Shown: positions 35,848-49,066 of the stretch, one piece after another | Numbering within the stretch: position 1 is the first letter of the stretch | How the letters are laid out: each line of letters begins with the position of its first letter | Assembly: GCA_003342815.1 (NCBI GenBank) | Contig: PTEX01000015.1 | Coordinates: 5,135,024 to 5,199,023 of the forward strand | Direction: 5' to 3' | Source of the DNA: Eudromia elegans | Lineage: Eukaryota > Chordata > Aves > Tinamiformes > Tinamidae | DNA length: 64,000 nt | Translations under genes and position numbers: made by a program | Notes under the pieces: generated by a model | What the model saw: the letters and a program-made list of their open reading frames with translations, nothing else | Database searches by the model: none | Told to the model about the DNA's origin: nothing

Positions 35848-38611
35848 GCAGGAGATAGGACTATGGAAAAGTACAAAACAACCAATGAAATTAGAGTCTT
35901 AAGTCTGCTTAAACAAAAGGAACACAGAGACTTCATATGAAGAGATAGTACATAATATATGCTTTCTTCTGCATTTAAATCAGATGCAAATTTATCTATT
36001 TACAATCACTGCACAAGGTGTTTCATAACTTTGCAAAATTAATTAAGTCTGTCTAGAGCAGTCAAAATAAATTCAAATAATGGAGAAGCTCACTGTGACA
36101 GAAGAAGGATTTATGCTGGCACACAGAAAGTTTGAGTAGAGAGTGTCTAAGTATGCAGAATTATGTACAGCTTGATCGCAGGTCTGCTGGAATAAATACA
36201 CTTATCAACAGAGGATATAGTACGTAAGGGGAATGCAGAGCTAAAGAAACTACCAGGTATGTCACATACATGTCTCAGGACATTATTTGGTTGCATATAC
36301 CAACTGGCAAATATTTTTGGTCAAATACCTTGCACATCTACCTCTGCTATCCTTCAATAGTACCAGAGCATGGTGGCAAAGACCTTCTAATCCAACATTT
36401 CAGCTGCCATGCTCTAACAAGCGTTTCATGCACACGTGCAGAAGAGCCGTTTGCAACAGCAATCTCTTGGTAGGACATTCTGGTAGCAGCTGAAGTTTGA
36501 AGACATTGTGGCAACATAAAACTCTGCCAGGGATCAGCTTCAGGCGTGTTTTGCAGTAAAGCCTCAAAACTGTTTTAGCTCATTGAATAGTTCAGGAGTA
36601 AAACTGGAAAGACTGGAAAGCTAAAAAATCAAGTTTCATAGAACTTATAAAGCATCAACCCTCTCTTTAAATCTGGTGACAACCATATGCAAAACACTTT
36701 TCACTTTCACAGATAAGCAATACCAGCCAATCCATCACTGGACTCTAAAATTAACAGGAAAATTTTCACTGGTACTGAGCCAGGAAAAAGTCAAGTTCCT
36801 GACAGGCTTCATCAGTGAACAAATTGAAGATTTGTCCTTTGATTTGATAAAACCTACCAGACTGACAGGCAGCCTCTCTCCTAACAGAGCAAACACAAAG
36901 GTCACAGCCGATTTTAGAGTGGTGGAGGATGTAGGCAAATTTACTTCTGGAGAAAACAGTACAAATTTTGACCTATCTTTTTAAGATGCATGATGGAGAA
37001 AGTGGGTCATTACCATTTCTGAAGCAATGAAGAAAGATGGAAGGTCAGAGTATCACTGCACAATTTTCTTGAAAATCTTTCTCTTTCTCCAAGACTCTCA
37101 ATGGGAATTTCAGTCACATCACTGGATTCAGGAGACACTTTGTTATATGGTTCAGCAAGTGTGCTTTTCCAGGACAAGCCTTTGTGTTTACATTAAGGCC
37201 TGCAGCATTACATGAGGCTGAAATGGCAGATGTTAAAGGCCTTGTAGAGTTTTTATGGATCTTCTGTGTTTTCCAAAACCCACAAAATCAGCTTCAATTT
37301 AGTCTAAATCTTTATAATCGTTGTTCACAGAATTCAGAAGAGCCTTCTTGGGATAGCTTTGGCTTTCTATTCAAATGTAATTCCTGTTATTATTACACAG
37401 CCAGCGAAAGAGTTGGAGTATGTGTCTGACTAAGCTGGCTTGCTGTAGGCATCTCTTTGCACCTCTGTTCAGCACAGCAGAAAGTTGACCATTCCTAGTG
37501 CATGACAGAAACAAAGTTTTGTCATGTTCAGTGTCACAGCTTTTTGGAAAGACTCTTTTCACTACAGTATATTTCCTAGTTAATGAAAGAAATTGTGACT
37601 GATTGCCAGGTCCTTAATGTTTTAGAAATTCTTGTGATCTAAATTTTGTTTTTTCATCAATTTATCAAATACTGTCATCTGCACATTTGCAAAGTATCTT
37701 GTGTGCCAGTGAGCAACTAGAGATGAGGGGAAGAAAAAATCTCTTTGACCTAATTATTTATAGCTATAGGAATGCAAAAACATTAAGAACATATTATTTT
37801 TAAAAGAAGTAACACAAGTCATATGCTTGTGGCAATCACTGACATGTAAGGAGTCCTGCCCATAGTACAGGTTTTAGTGACTGCCTCATGTGCAGTTTTA
37901 GTCAAGCAGCTCATGTCCATGCACTGTGGATTTACTCCCCACAGGCCCATCAGCAGCCTTCAGCAGCTTGTCTAGGCTCTTCCTACCAAATGTGATGAGA
38001 GCTAAGTGCTGGGATTTGTGAAAATTGGCAGGAGTTACCAGAGCCCCACCAAGAGCCAATGTGGAATCACTTCCAAATTCAACGGCACCGCTGGGATGCC
38101 TTGCAAAGCATCTAAAGTGCTAGTGGGAGGTGGCTGCCTTCATTCAGGGTCCTCAAGTCTAAATCTTCTTCAGCAGGCAATTTTGCTCCAAAGTCAAGAC
38201 AAAATAATCATTAACAGACATGATGTTAAATAGCCACTGAATGAAAGTAATCATGAAGATCTCGCTGGAGCCTCAGTTTGCTTTCTACCAGAAAAGAGCC
38301 CTAACTTTGGCCAGCTTTTTTTTTTTTTTCCTTCTTCTGGAAAATTAAGAACAGCCATATTTTTTTTGATGTGGGTGCTGGTTTCAGGCTTTCAATTATG
38401 TTACGAACCTCGCCTTTACACTTTGAGGAAAATCAGGAAAAAATATTAAGCTCCAAAAGCATAATTGAAAGCTTAGCTTCCTCATTTCTAAATGGGTCTA
38501 ATGATTTATACTACGCATTAATCTATTTTTCTGTCATTGGTAATTGTTGTTTTCTTGCTCATGCCTTACTTATGCACAGACTATATTATGTGGCGCACTG
38601 CTTGTTTTGAT

Positions 38612-38658
38612 ATCTTGCTCTGTAGAAGCAAGATTTCTGAGCAAGAAATATCTTGCTC
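38612..38658. repeat. Overlapping hairpins built from an ATCTTGCTC motif
   Basis: The motif ATCTTGCT(C) occurs at 38612-38620, inverted at 38627-38634, inverted again at 38639-38646 and direct at 38651-38658. The last pair, GAGCAAGA / TCTTGCTC with loop AATA, is a perfect 8-bp hairpin. Confidence 0.85.
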
Positions 38659-38707
38659 ACTAACTAATCATATGTACAGACATCTAGAAACTCTCTTGAA
38701 AGAATTT

Positions 38708-38734
38708 TATTTCTTTGATTTCTTTGATTTCTTT
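38708..38734. repeat. 9-bp tandem repeat, three units
   Basis: Three adjacent units of ATTTCTTTG type. Confidence 0.85.
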
Positions 38735-41700
38735 AGATGTTTCCTGCAAAAGAAATTTGCAATTTTTCCACTCACGCAGCTCTCCAGAAGTTGTTATATA
38801 CAATGGTTCCCATAGGCAGAGAAGTAAACTGACATTTAGAGGTTTTTCAAGATGCTATTAAGAGAGGTGTTGATGGTAAAGTGCAGTTTCCTAGTCTCTG
38901 TCTCATTATTTATAAAGATATTGATACAGATTTAGAATTATGTGTGTGTGTGTTTATATGTACAGATGAACACATACAAAGGGAGAGAGAAAGTCTTATT
39001 TCACTAGTACTGTGAAAAGAAAAAAAGAGTAACCATTTCCTCTGAACTGAGCTTTCAGTAAGTGCTGCAGCTCAAAGGAGTTGTCCCATCACATCCTTCA
39101 ACTTCTCTCACTTTTTCCTGGCTTACAGCCACGCATGGATTATTAAAAATCACCAGCCCTCTTCTTTGATCAAACGCTAGTGCATTTTCAAGCACTCCCA
39201 GCTAGTGACAATGAAGCTAAGGAGGATTCAGAATGGGTTTGCACTGAGGATCATTATCTTGAACAATAGTCTCTTTGTGTTTCCAGCAACTAATGGTAGC
39301 TATGCCAGGTATATATAGATACCTGTATAATTTTGCCATTGCATAAAAGCAGTGTTTATAAAGATTATATGTTCTGGGATATAACGTAGTACCCTGCAAA
39401 AATGAATCAGATTTCAGACTCTTTAAAACAAATTCAAAATGCCTAAATCTCAGCTTTCACCTGGTAGTTTCTGCAGCCCCATCAACAATGAAGTCAACAA
39501 CTGGAAGAGCAGCAGGACTGTGACATCCTGGAATGAGCCAGTGCTCTGCTGCCAGCCTACGGCACATGCAGCTGCCAGAGGAAGACAGAGTCACTGGAGG
39601 ACAGAGTTCTGCCAGCACCTGAGTCCAAGAAAAGACAAATCGGTTGGCTAATTCTGCTCATTTACATTACGAGTATCAGAAAAGTTGTGTATCAGGATAC
39701 CTTTCAGCTCAAGGGCTAGAGTGATAAGTCCTGGAGATAATAAACAACTCCAAAATGATCCCAGTGTAATTGTTTCCCAAAGAGCATATTTAGAGAACAG
39801 TCAGTCACTAATTGATTTGTGGTGATTTTCTATCCATAGAAGATGTACTGGAGATGTGTGCCCTTGTGCCTACACAGAGCACTGCCGAGATGCTCCAGGA
39901 GAGCATCCACCCAGAGCAGCGACCACAGGCGGCTGGGGGCCACCCTGAGGGAGCCACCAGCCACCACAGTCATGGGGCTGAGTCAGCAGCACTCCCACCA
40001 ACGCGCCCAGGGATCCCGCAAGGCGCTTATGCTGAGGCACAGACGCTTTTTTGAGGGAATTATTCAGCTTTGAGATTCTTTTGGGCCTCAGATATTTCTT
40101 ATGAGTAGGAATTTGAGCAGTCATCATACATACGTCTATGACAAGTGCTAGTCAACAAGCAATATAAAAATAAATATGTTTCAGTAACTTAATGTACCAT
40201 ATACACTCACCAGTCTGTAAACAGAAGATTTCCACTCAGAGTAACTGGTGATATTTCTCTAACTCCTTCCTATAGCATCTCCCTAGTGGGCACACTTATT
40301 TATTTGTTAATTTCTAGGAAATACTTCATAGCATTGCAAGAATGTTCAGTTTCTCATGGTATGTATTCTTTTCAGGAAGCACTTCTGGCAAAAATAAGAA
40401 ATAAGGAGATACTACATTCTTACAGGCACAAATTCTTAAATAAATTTCATATTCACAAATTAATTATTAATACCAGGTTTTATATATGCAAGTACACTAT
40501 GGGCCAGTAAGGTCCTAGTACTAGTCCACTGTCATGACCTAGTATGCCACATCACACCACTGAAAATTGTCATCTCATTTACCAAAACAATGTTCCCAAA
40601 TTTAACTGAAACTAACTATATTTTATCCACAACTTTGAGAAATTGCCACATTTTTCTCATTCTGAGCTGAAGCAATCTGCAGGAATTTGCCCACAGCATT
40701 CATAGTTTCTTATGAAGTTACTAAAATATTTCATTTCAACTTTACCAATAGATTTTTTTCCATTATCTGTAGGATTATCAAAAGGCTATGGATAATTAGA
40801 ACAAGTTGTTGGTTTGGGGTTTTATTTTTTTCAGAACATTCTTTTGGCAAGTGTCACAAGTTATGGGTTTTTTTAATCTTAATTCAGAGTCAGGACATTT
40901 TTCTGAAATTTTAGAATGTCTTAAGGGAGCAGGATTTTGACTAATTTCAACTCACTTGGCATTTTTCACAGAGAACAGTCTCATGTGTACTCTCCATCCG
41001 TATGCTATAGTATGCATTAGGCCTAAAAGGTACAAGTACTTCAAAATCATTTGAAAAAAGACCACTGCACTGCTCTCATAAGCCACATTTAGAATATTCC
41101 TAGTAAAAAATAACAGGTATTTGTTCAAAGAGCTATGTAAGACGGTGTCTCAGAGGCTAGAAAGGAGATGATAAGTGGAATATTTGAGAATAGGAACAAT
41201 AGATTATTAACAACGGCAGGAAATAAATTCTATGATAGATTCCTTCTGGCGAGGGGTTTGCTATTGTGTTATCTGCAATTGCAATTCATTTTTGCTTTCC
41301 TACTGTACTGATTCTAGAAAGCATTCTAGCGTGTTGGCATGTACATGAAATCTGCTTAAAATAATGCACGCTTCTAAAAGGCCAGAATTCAGCAAAACAA
41401 GCGTGCTGCCAGGATGTTAGCAGCAACATCTGCCTTGCTTACAGGCAGGGCCCTTGGTGACTGACGGCAGGAGGCCAGCACTCCTTGCAGAGGTGCTCAC
41501 CTGCTTACCTGCACCTCCCCCGGTGTAAGTAGGTATCTGGCCAGGGAGCCCAGCGATAACATAGCAAAGAAACTAACTGCAAAATGATTTGCTATAACAA
41601 CATTTTCCTTCCTTGCCATCGCACCTCCAGGAAGTTCAGAAACATTACTAGCTCAGTAGATCTCATTACACTGACATTATGTTACACTAGCACCTTCTCG

Positions 41701-43041
41701 CATCTCTCTGCTTTCTTTTTTTTCAATTTTTTTGCTTCTTTTTTTCTTTTTCAGTTTGGAAAAACTACAAAAGCATTTGAAACTGCCTGAAAAAGATGGG
41801 GTTAATGGAAGCCGTGCACATGGCAAATGTCAGAAGAATGGGTTGAGGATTAACCTCATCACAGTGCAGCCACTGCATACATTACCATAACACTAAGCGA
41901 TGAATAATGAAATGCGCAAGTATTATGTTTTATCGTGTCATAGACTCTTATTTAATATTATTTGGGGTCTTTTGTCATTTTCTTCCTTGTCTACAGTGCT
42001 CTTTTCTTCATTATTCACTTCAAACGATGAACCTTTCTCCTCCTTTGGGAGTTTATTTATACTTCTTTTCCCTTCCTGATGCAAAATAGTAATAAGCATC
42101 AAGAAGTCATCCCAAGGGTGATTAGATTTATTCATATGTAAAACAAATGGAGTACTATCTGGGGAGGACTATTAAGAACACCCCTGATTCTCACTATTCA
42201 AGAACATTTTTTTTTCCATAATTATATAGCAAAATAGAAAGCTCACATATGCCAGAATAAATGGTTAAAAAAAAAAAGATGGTTTTGGGTCTTGAAAATT
42301 TGTAGTCTGTAGGGAATTTTGGTAATGCATATTTTAGTATTTATCCGGGAAATAATCAATCCTCAAGACAATCTGATAGCTGGTGAGTTCTACGAGAAGT
42401 ACTATTGAGCATGATGCTACCACTCTGAGCTCGGAGGGATCTTTTATCTCTCATTCCAGAGTAAACAGGATGAGGGTTTACACTGGAGGCTGGTAACACC
42501 CTTCTCTAAGGATAACTATGGAGTCGGGACACTTACCAAACATCCTCCAAATTGCCACATTTGCTTTCTTCTGACCGACTGTAGATCAGCAAGAACTACG
42601 TTTCCCTTCTTTTCAGGATATTAGGTAATGCATGGGGTATTTTTTAGTCAGATATCCCAGAGATACCTCACTGCTTGGTATTTTTATTTTTGCTCCTAGA
42701 GAAAAGTAGAAAGTACTTGCAAATGCTAGTCTAAAGAGGCAATTTGGGGGGCTTCTCAGGAAGAGAAAATGGCTGAGTTTGATCTCATCTGAGTTTGATT
42801 GAAGATGGAAGAGATTCCGCCTGCCTAATAACTGCCTGTAGCTTTCTATTAGTCTAGTACCCTTCAAACAGCCACTGCAGAAAATGCTTCTAGGCTGCAG
42901 TGTCTGCATTCCCTGTCTTTGACAAACTACTGGTAAAAATAATGACTCCAGCTTTTACTTTTTATCCCTTAAAACTGTACATATATCACCACAGTTGTAT
43001 TAATTATTATACCTGCTTACCATTTCACTAAGCAAATAAGA

Positions 43042-43070
43042 ATATATATATATATATATATACACACACA
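43042..43070. repeat. (AT)n(AC)n microsatellite
   Basis: A 29-bp alternating tract of AT followed by AC units. Confidence 0.95.
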
Positions 43071-44491
43071 GACATATCATAAAACTAATGTCTATACACC
43101 CAGAACTAACCCACAGCAAGCAAGCAACTCAGTTGATACTTGTCTTAGATTTTTTCTTATCTTTACTGTGGCCAATATATGACATGGTTTTCAGGGAACA
43201 TTATAAAGGTGACTATGTGGCTTGTTCTATGGCCAGCGTGGATCTGCTTCTTTCCAAGACCCTCAGGCATGATTCAGGCTTTCCCCAGGGTCTGCAAAGG
43301 CTGAAAATCACATGGGTCCTTACTTTTCTGTCTGAAAAGTTCTCTAGCTGCCTGCCTATCTCTTTGTCACCATCAAAATAGGTGTCGAAAATACTGAGTT
43401 AACATCCAACCTTAACATACACTTATCTCTTAGCAGGATTCAGAGACTAGGTGTTCCTCCATCTGCTTCACCCATGGAGTCATTCCAACACATTTCCCTT
43501 GGAGTTTATCTCCCGGAGCAGTTCTGCAGGGTAATCAAAATAAACATTCAAATATCTCGAGCTGGACCAAAAGCTATTTAAACATAACCTTACTGCAGGA
43601 TTCTCAGTGGCCTTCAGTTGCCATCATATCTTTTATTAATTTACTATTCTATCCCTTATTATATTCTAAATATATTAAGATACTAATGCAGTAAACTGAT
43701 GAACCAGCTGTATTTGCCTAATGTGACTAAATTAATTTGAATGAATTTTAACCTCATAGTTCTGACAGCCTTCAGCAGAGGCTAAAACGGTTATGACAGA
43801 TGCCAGTTATAACAAAGGCTGGGATGGTTAGGAAAGGAAGAAAATGGAGGGAGAAAGAAACTACTGATATAGATTTGTGTGAGGGACACTGAAATGACTG
43901 GCACATTAAAGATTTATGTGACAAATAATTTTATCTCTCCAAATGCATATTCCTCATCCTTTCTAAAAGGAATCATTTAGACTTCTCACGTCAAAACATT
44001 TTCCTTTCCTGGTATTTAAAAAGGGAGTTAAAATGAGCTAAAAACTAAATACCTTGCTGAAATGTTCTTCCTCTGTTTGTTTGTTTAATCAAGACTAACT
44101 TAAAATGTTGTCAGTTCAGGATGACCTGAAATTACCTATTCTTTCCCACAGACTTCCATTTTTTTTCAATTCAAGTGAACTTAAAAAAATTATTAATTAA
44201 TTATTTACATAGACATGCTGCAGACCTCAAAAATCTGAAAGCCACAGCTCCCACAACTTGAGTTAGAGATAAAAGGAAGGCAGGAATCTACTTCCATCAT
44301 CCTTTAATCAGGTCATAAACCCACCCCACCTCCCACTGACTAGTTGTAGATCCGAAACTTGTGCCTCTAACCCCCCAGTTCAATTTATTGTCTCCTATAC
44401 CAGATCCATTCCCACTCGGCTGGGGTTTGTGGTGGGAAGGCAGGCAAATAGAAGAGGGATGGACAGACATCAGCCCTGCCCTCCTGAACAC

Positions 44492-44510
44492 CTTGATGCA
44501 TTGCATCAAG
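44492..44510. repeat. 19-bp interrupted palindrome containing ATTGCATCA
   Basis: CTTGATGCA and TGCATCAAG flank a single T. ATTGCATCA at 44500-44508 matches the C/EBP-ATF composite (amino-acid response) core. Any function is inference. Confidence 0.8.
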
Positions 44511-46704
44511 AATTATGAAGGGCCTGGTTTTGCCTTTCAGCATAGTTAGTATAGTTACTTACAACATAATGTTTGTTCAAACATCACCAGAAAGATCTAC
44601 ACAGGTTTTCACTCCTTTTTGATTTTTTCCTTACGGGATAAAATAAGCAAGGAAAATGAGAATAAAAGCCAGAGTTAAACTTTTCTTTCCATTTAAATTT
44701 TAAAATTCTCATTGGTGTTGGAACTTCAGCCCAGATGGCTAGTCCAGGATCTTATGCCAACAGTGTGAACCTCACTGTATAAGATTTATCATCCTGACAT
44801 TTAACAAATTTTGGAAACGTTATTAAAAGAGGCATGGTAACAATAAGCCCTGCTGATACGGATGTGCCCGTTTACTGCTGCTGTTTTCCCCAGGTAGTTG
44901 GCAGCATGAATATCCAGACTGTTAGTAAAATATCTGCATTCGCACTATAATTCACCCGCACCAAAAGCACTGCCAAGTCCAGATGTGTACAGTATAGCCT
45001 ACCCAGCCCATGGTCTAGACTGGTAATAGGACCTACATCCTCTGTGGTAGGAGGCAAGAGGGATCAGAAAACCCTCATAACTGAGCAAGTACCTGCCTGT
45101 AACTCCTCAGGGCTTCAATAAGGGCAGAGAGCAAAGAGGAAGCCATTGACCGTGCAGACCTGTCTCCTCTGAACCATGGGGCTTGCTAATGTGGGCACAG
45201 CCGGAGTGTCAAGGGGAGCAGGAAGCATTAGAGCCCTTCAAGGCCCTCACATGAATGTCTGAGCTGTCTTTGAAGCACATTTCAAAGCCACTGAATATTC
45301 ATTGCGATGAATTCAGTCAATCCATACTGTGCATCCAACTGCAATTGCAAAGTATTTTTCAGACAATTTCTATAAGTGATTTCAACTGTCATTTCCACTA
45401 CAATTGCAAACAGACTGTTGTTCTTAATGCTTTTTCAGCAATCTCCCACTTGAGCATCATGAAATGTTACCTTCCGTGAAGTACTGAGGAAAGGGTTGCA
45501 CAGATGGGGTGGGAGATATAAAATTATTTAGAAAATGGATCCTATTAGTAAATGGATCACATGTTAAAAATTATGGGAAAGGATAACAAGGTTAACTTAC
45601 AAAAAGGATGCACAGGAAGATGGATTATGTCTAATGAGATTCAGCGGGGGTTTTTTTCTTTATTTTTTAGCTTAGAGACAGACCTAAAAGGTCATTAAAA
45701 ATAGAACAATACGTTTTTATTACAGAAATGGTCTCCTTTATCCTGAAGTTCTGCAGAACTCAGGGAGACATCCAAACTTAGGAGGGATATCCAAAACTTG
45801 CTTAGTACAACACTGTATTAACCTTTGTTTGAAAAAATACAGCTGCTTATCTAATAACCAAATTGATCACTGTTCTGCAATGCACCTGATATCGAGCCTC
45901 GGCACAGGATTGTACTTTATATGGCAATTTGCTGCAAATTCTGCTGAATCAGAAGATGCTCCGCATAAAAGGCATAAGATGCTTTATAGGATGGAAAGCT
46001 ATTAGCATATCACATCCTTTCTTTAGCAAAGAATCACAGTCCTCAGTGAGCACAAATAAAAAAAGCTAAGAGAACAAAACCATAAAAATCTTACTGCAGC
46101 TGGCAACAAGAGAAATCTCTCTTCCCTAACTTTGCAGGCATCTTTCTCCTACAAAATCAGGTGGTCTTAGGGAAAAGAAAAAACAAAAATAAAACCCCCA
46201 CCTTTCTCAGTCTTTGTTTTCACTGGTATCATAATTTTAGTTTCATAGCAAAAAGTAAAGCAACATTTTTCACCTTCAAATGGGGAACTGGATCTCTGGA
46301 AATGCCAATAATTTTCTGCCCACTGACAACTCCCGTCCCATATAAGCAGTTTATTGGAAATTTTCATTTCAGGTATGATAAGGAAAGCTATTTTTATATG
46401 TATGTTCTCTTGTTCCACCAGAAACAATGAACAGATGACCTGAATAGCACCTCACAGTCTACTAGCAGTAGAACATTATTTGTTTTAAAATATAAAATTA
46501 TTTTAAAATTAAATAATTTCACTAAGGCCTCCACTTCAACAGTTCTTGAAAAATGCATTTAAGATATTCTGATTATGCACATTTCTCACTGACTAACATT
46601 TGAAAACTACCACAGGTTTTTCATCTGGGAAGTTCATGTTAAAGTGAAAAAATAGTACTTTTTTTATCAGTTCACATGGTAAATAGCCAGTGTTTTGTCA
46701 ACAT

Positions 46705-46850
46705 TCCCTAATGAATCCGCTCAATACTTCTGTGAGGTTTTATTACTTCCATCTCATTACCAAAGAAAAAAAAAAAAATCCAAGACAGAAACAAAGAAAT
46801 GAATGGATCAAGATCACAAGAGATTTAATAGTAAAGCTGCAATTATAAGC
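46705..46850 (-). mobile_element. Possible MIR/L2 remnant, antisense
   Basis: Blocks CTTCTGTGAGGTTTTATTAC, CATCTCATTACCAAAG, ATGGATCAAGATCACAAGAG and AGTAAAGCTGCAATTATAA follow the order of antisense MIR/L2 (TGTGAGGTAGGTATTATTA, CATTTTACAGATGAGGAAA, TGACTTGCCCAAGGTCACA, AGTGGCAGAGC). An A-rich expansion at about 46762-46779 interrupts it. Confidence 0.45.
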
Positions 46851-48835
46851 TGCATCTTCCTGGCACTCACAGTTACACTCACACCCCCATATCTCCAAGA
46901 GAGAGCTAATGTATGCCATCTCCCTCATTGCTAGAGGACAAAGACCTAAGAACACTTTAGAATTCATGAGTTTTCTGTGCTTTTTTTTAAAAAAAAATTT
47001 TAGCATTTTACTTTTTTTTTATATATAGTTATAATAACGTTTACTGACTGCTCTGTATACATTAAGGCTAATCCCCAGGTCCTTCTACAGAGATAGTTTT
47101 TGACTAATTACAAAGATCATGGTCTTCAGTAGAACAATAAAGGGCAAGGACCCGAATCGGGGCAACACTGTCTGATTTTGTAAGCAAGAAATTTTCTGAC
47201 CTCCCACTCTCTAGCAGCACCACATGCTACAAAACCAGGCTCCCACCATGGTATTAGAAGAAAAACTCAGTGAAGATCTTGAACAGTTGAGGGAAAGATC
47301 AGAAGTACAGATATGAAATTATATTCTTATCCACATCAAAAAGGGAAAAAAAAGAAATTAGAAAAGCAAAATTTTGTAAGCCCTTGAAAGAGTTTCAATC
47401 CAAACTTGAAAGTGATCTCCAAAACAGTCTCCGCGGACGGCATAACAAAGTCCCCAACATGAAATAAGGGACACCATGCTAAATTAATTGCAAAGGACTA
47501 AGTCCAGTAATGGAATATAGGGAGGGTTTAATAAAAAGCAAAATGAAAACAGAAACCAAGATAAAACTATCCAACTCACACAATGAGTTGCAAGTTGCCA
47601 GTAAAAAAATTGATGACAACATTATATCCAGGACCACTTTTCCTCCATACTTCATTCTCCCAAAGGGTTTTGTTTTATAGTTATAACCTTATTATTATTA
47701 AAACAAGTGTAACAATATACATTTACATTGAGCTTTGTGATTCCAGCAAAAGATCCCATATTGCAAAGGTCTCACAAGTGAGAAGAGACTTCCTTGTATG
47801 TGCTTTGAGGCCCTGAGAAACATGTGCACTGAAAGTACAGGCGTGTTTGCTGCAAGGAGAAAAGGCCTGACAAGGTTTGGGTGGGCAAGATGGAGCAAGA
47901 GAAATCATTCTTGAAAGACCTTGGAGTAAAGGAAAAATCCTGAGAAAGGCACAATGACTCAAAGAGAAGCAGAGCTAATTTACTGATGGTTTAGTAATTG
48001 TCAGGCTCTGGTGAAAGCCACAGAAAACCTTTAAAATCTCTATAAAAGGGACCTGTTTTAAAGAGACTGTCATTGCTGAAGGGGAAAATAATAGACTAAT
48101 GGGACTAATTCTAAACCCAGCAGGTCTGGGGGTGAATCTCAGCAGAATAGAAAGGGAAAGCAATCATGTCAGATGAAAAAGAACTTGTAAGAGAAGAATA
48201 TTCTGCTGGGTACCATCAAGCCAATTGTGGACTAATGCACATCTCTCATTTCTGTCACTAATTTAAATAGGCACATTCAATCACTGTTATTATGTTATCT
48301 TTTTAGCTGAAGGTCGGACATATGGGCAGTGAGGCCTTGCCATTTCTACTCTATATAGGAAAAAAACGGATGCCCCTATATTTGCTATATGATATCATAC
48401 TTTGTGACTAGAAAGCTCACTAGCACCTAGAAGGGATGGATGTATCTCAGCAAAGGAAAAAGCAGCAGATGCTTTAGCTGTGCAGTGATCACTATACAAT
48501 GAGTAGAATTACATAGCAGTAAGGTAAGGAATGACATGCCCCCCGTCACAGAGTTTCCCACTGTGGAAATGCATGCATGGTATGTTGTGCCAGGACTGTC
48601 ATCACTGATGAGCTGTCCTCCTTATTATGGCTCTCTACGCTCATTTCTCTTGGAAAATTGTATGAGAGAAAACAACAGAACCCTTTAAAGGGCTATTTCT
48701 CATATTTATGTACTCTATGATGCAGACATAGGGAAAAAAAAGAAAGAAAAATCACATAGCACAGCCATTAGTAGGAAACAGAGATAATTCTGTAGCTCTA
48801 AAACAAGAAGGATCTCTTTTTGCTAGGTTTCTTAC

Positions 48836-49066
48836 AGAATCTTAGAATTATTTAGGTTGAAAGGAATTGCTGTAGGTCATCTAGGCCAACCTCCTGCTGC
48901 TCAGAGCAAGACAGCTTCTAGGTAGGTCAGGTTGCTCAGGGCCAAGGCCCCAGATTTGAGTGTCTTAGACATGGAAGTTACACAGCTTCTCTAAACTATT
49001 CCAGTGTTTCACCATCCTCATTGTGCAGAATTATTTTCGTTATATCTTACCAGAATATGTGATTTT
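48836..49066 (-). mobile_element. CR1 LINE 3' end, antisense, old
   Basis: The + strand shows CAGAATCTTAGAATTATTTA, then GGTTGAAAGG, then GTCATCTAGGCCAACCTCCTGC, then TCTCTAAACTATTCCAGTGTTTCACCATCCTC and TCTTACCAGAATATG, co-linear with an antisense avian CR1 3' region (GGTTGGAAAAGACC, TCATCTAGTCCAACC, CTGTTCCAGTGCCTCACCACCC, TCCTAATATCC). It is substantially diverged. Confidence 0.85.

Larger units (their letters stand above)
35848..48835. other. Unique sequence without a recognised gene
   Basis: No gene is recognised over 13 kb. Items seen: a small GC-rich patch at 39880-40030; nested hairpins at 38612-38658; a 9-bp repeat at 38708-38734; a palindrome at 44492-44510; an alternating TA/CA tract at 43042-43070; a possible MIR remnant at 46705-46850; and a T8A9 block at 46981-46997. 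The 102-codon + frame at 36676-36984 is matched by a 67-codon frame on the other strand and has no domain. Confidence 0.5.

Noticed and set aside
36676-36984. 102-codon + frame with a 67-codon antisense frame
   Set aside because: The composition looks protein-like, but there is no splice context, no start context and no recognisable family. Both strands are open, so it is not reported as coding.
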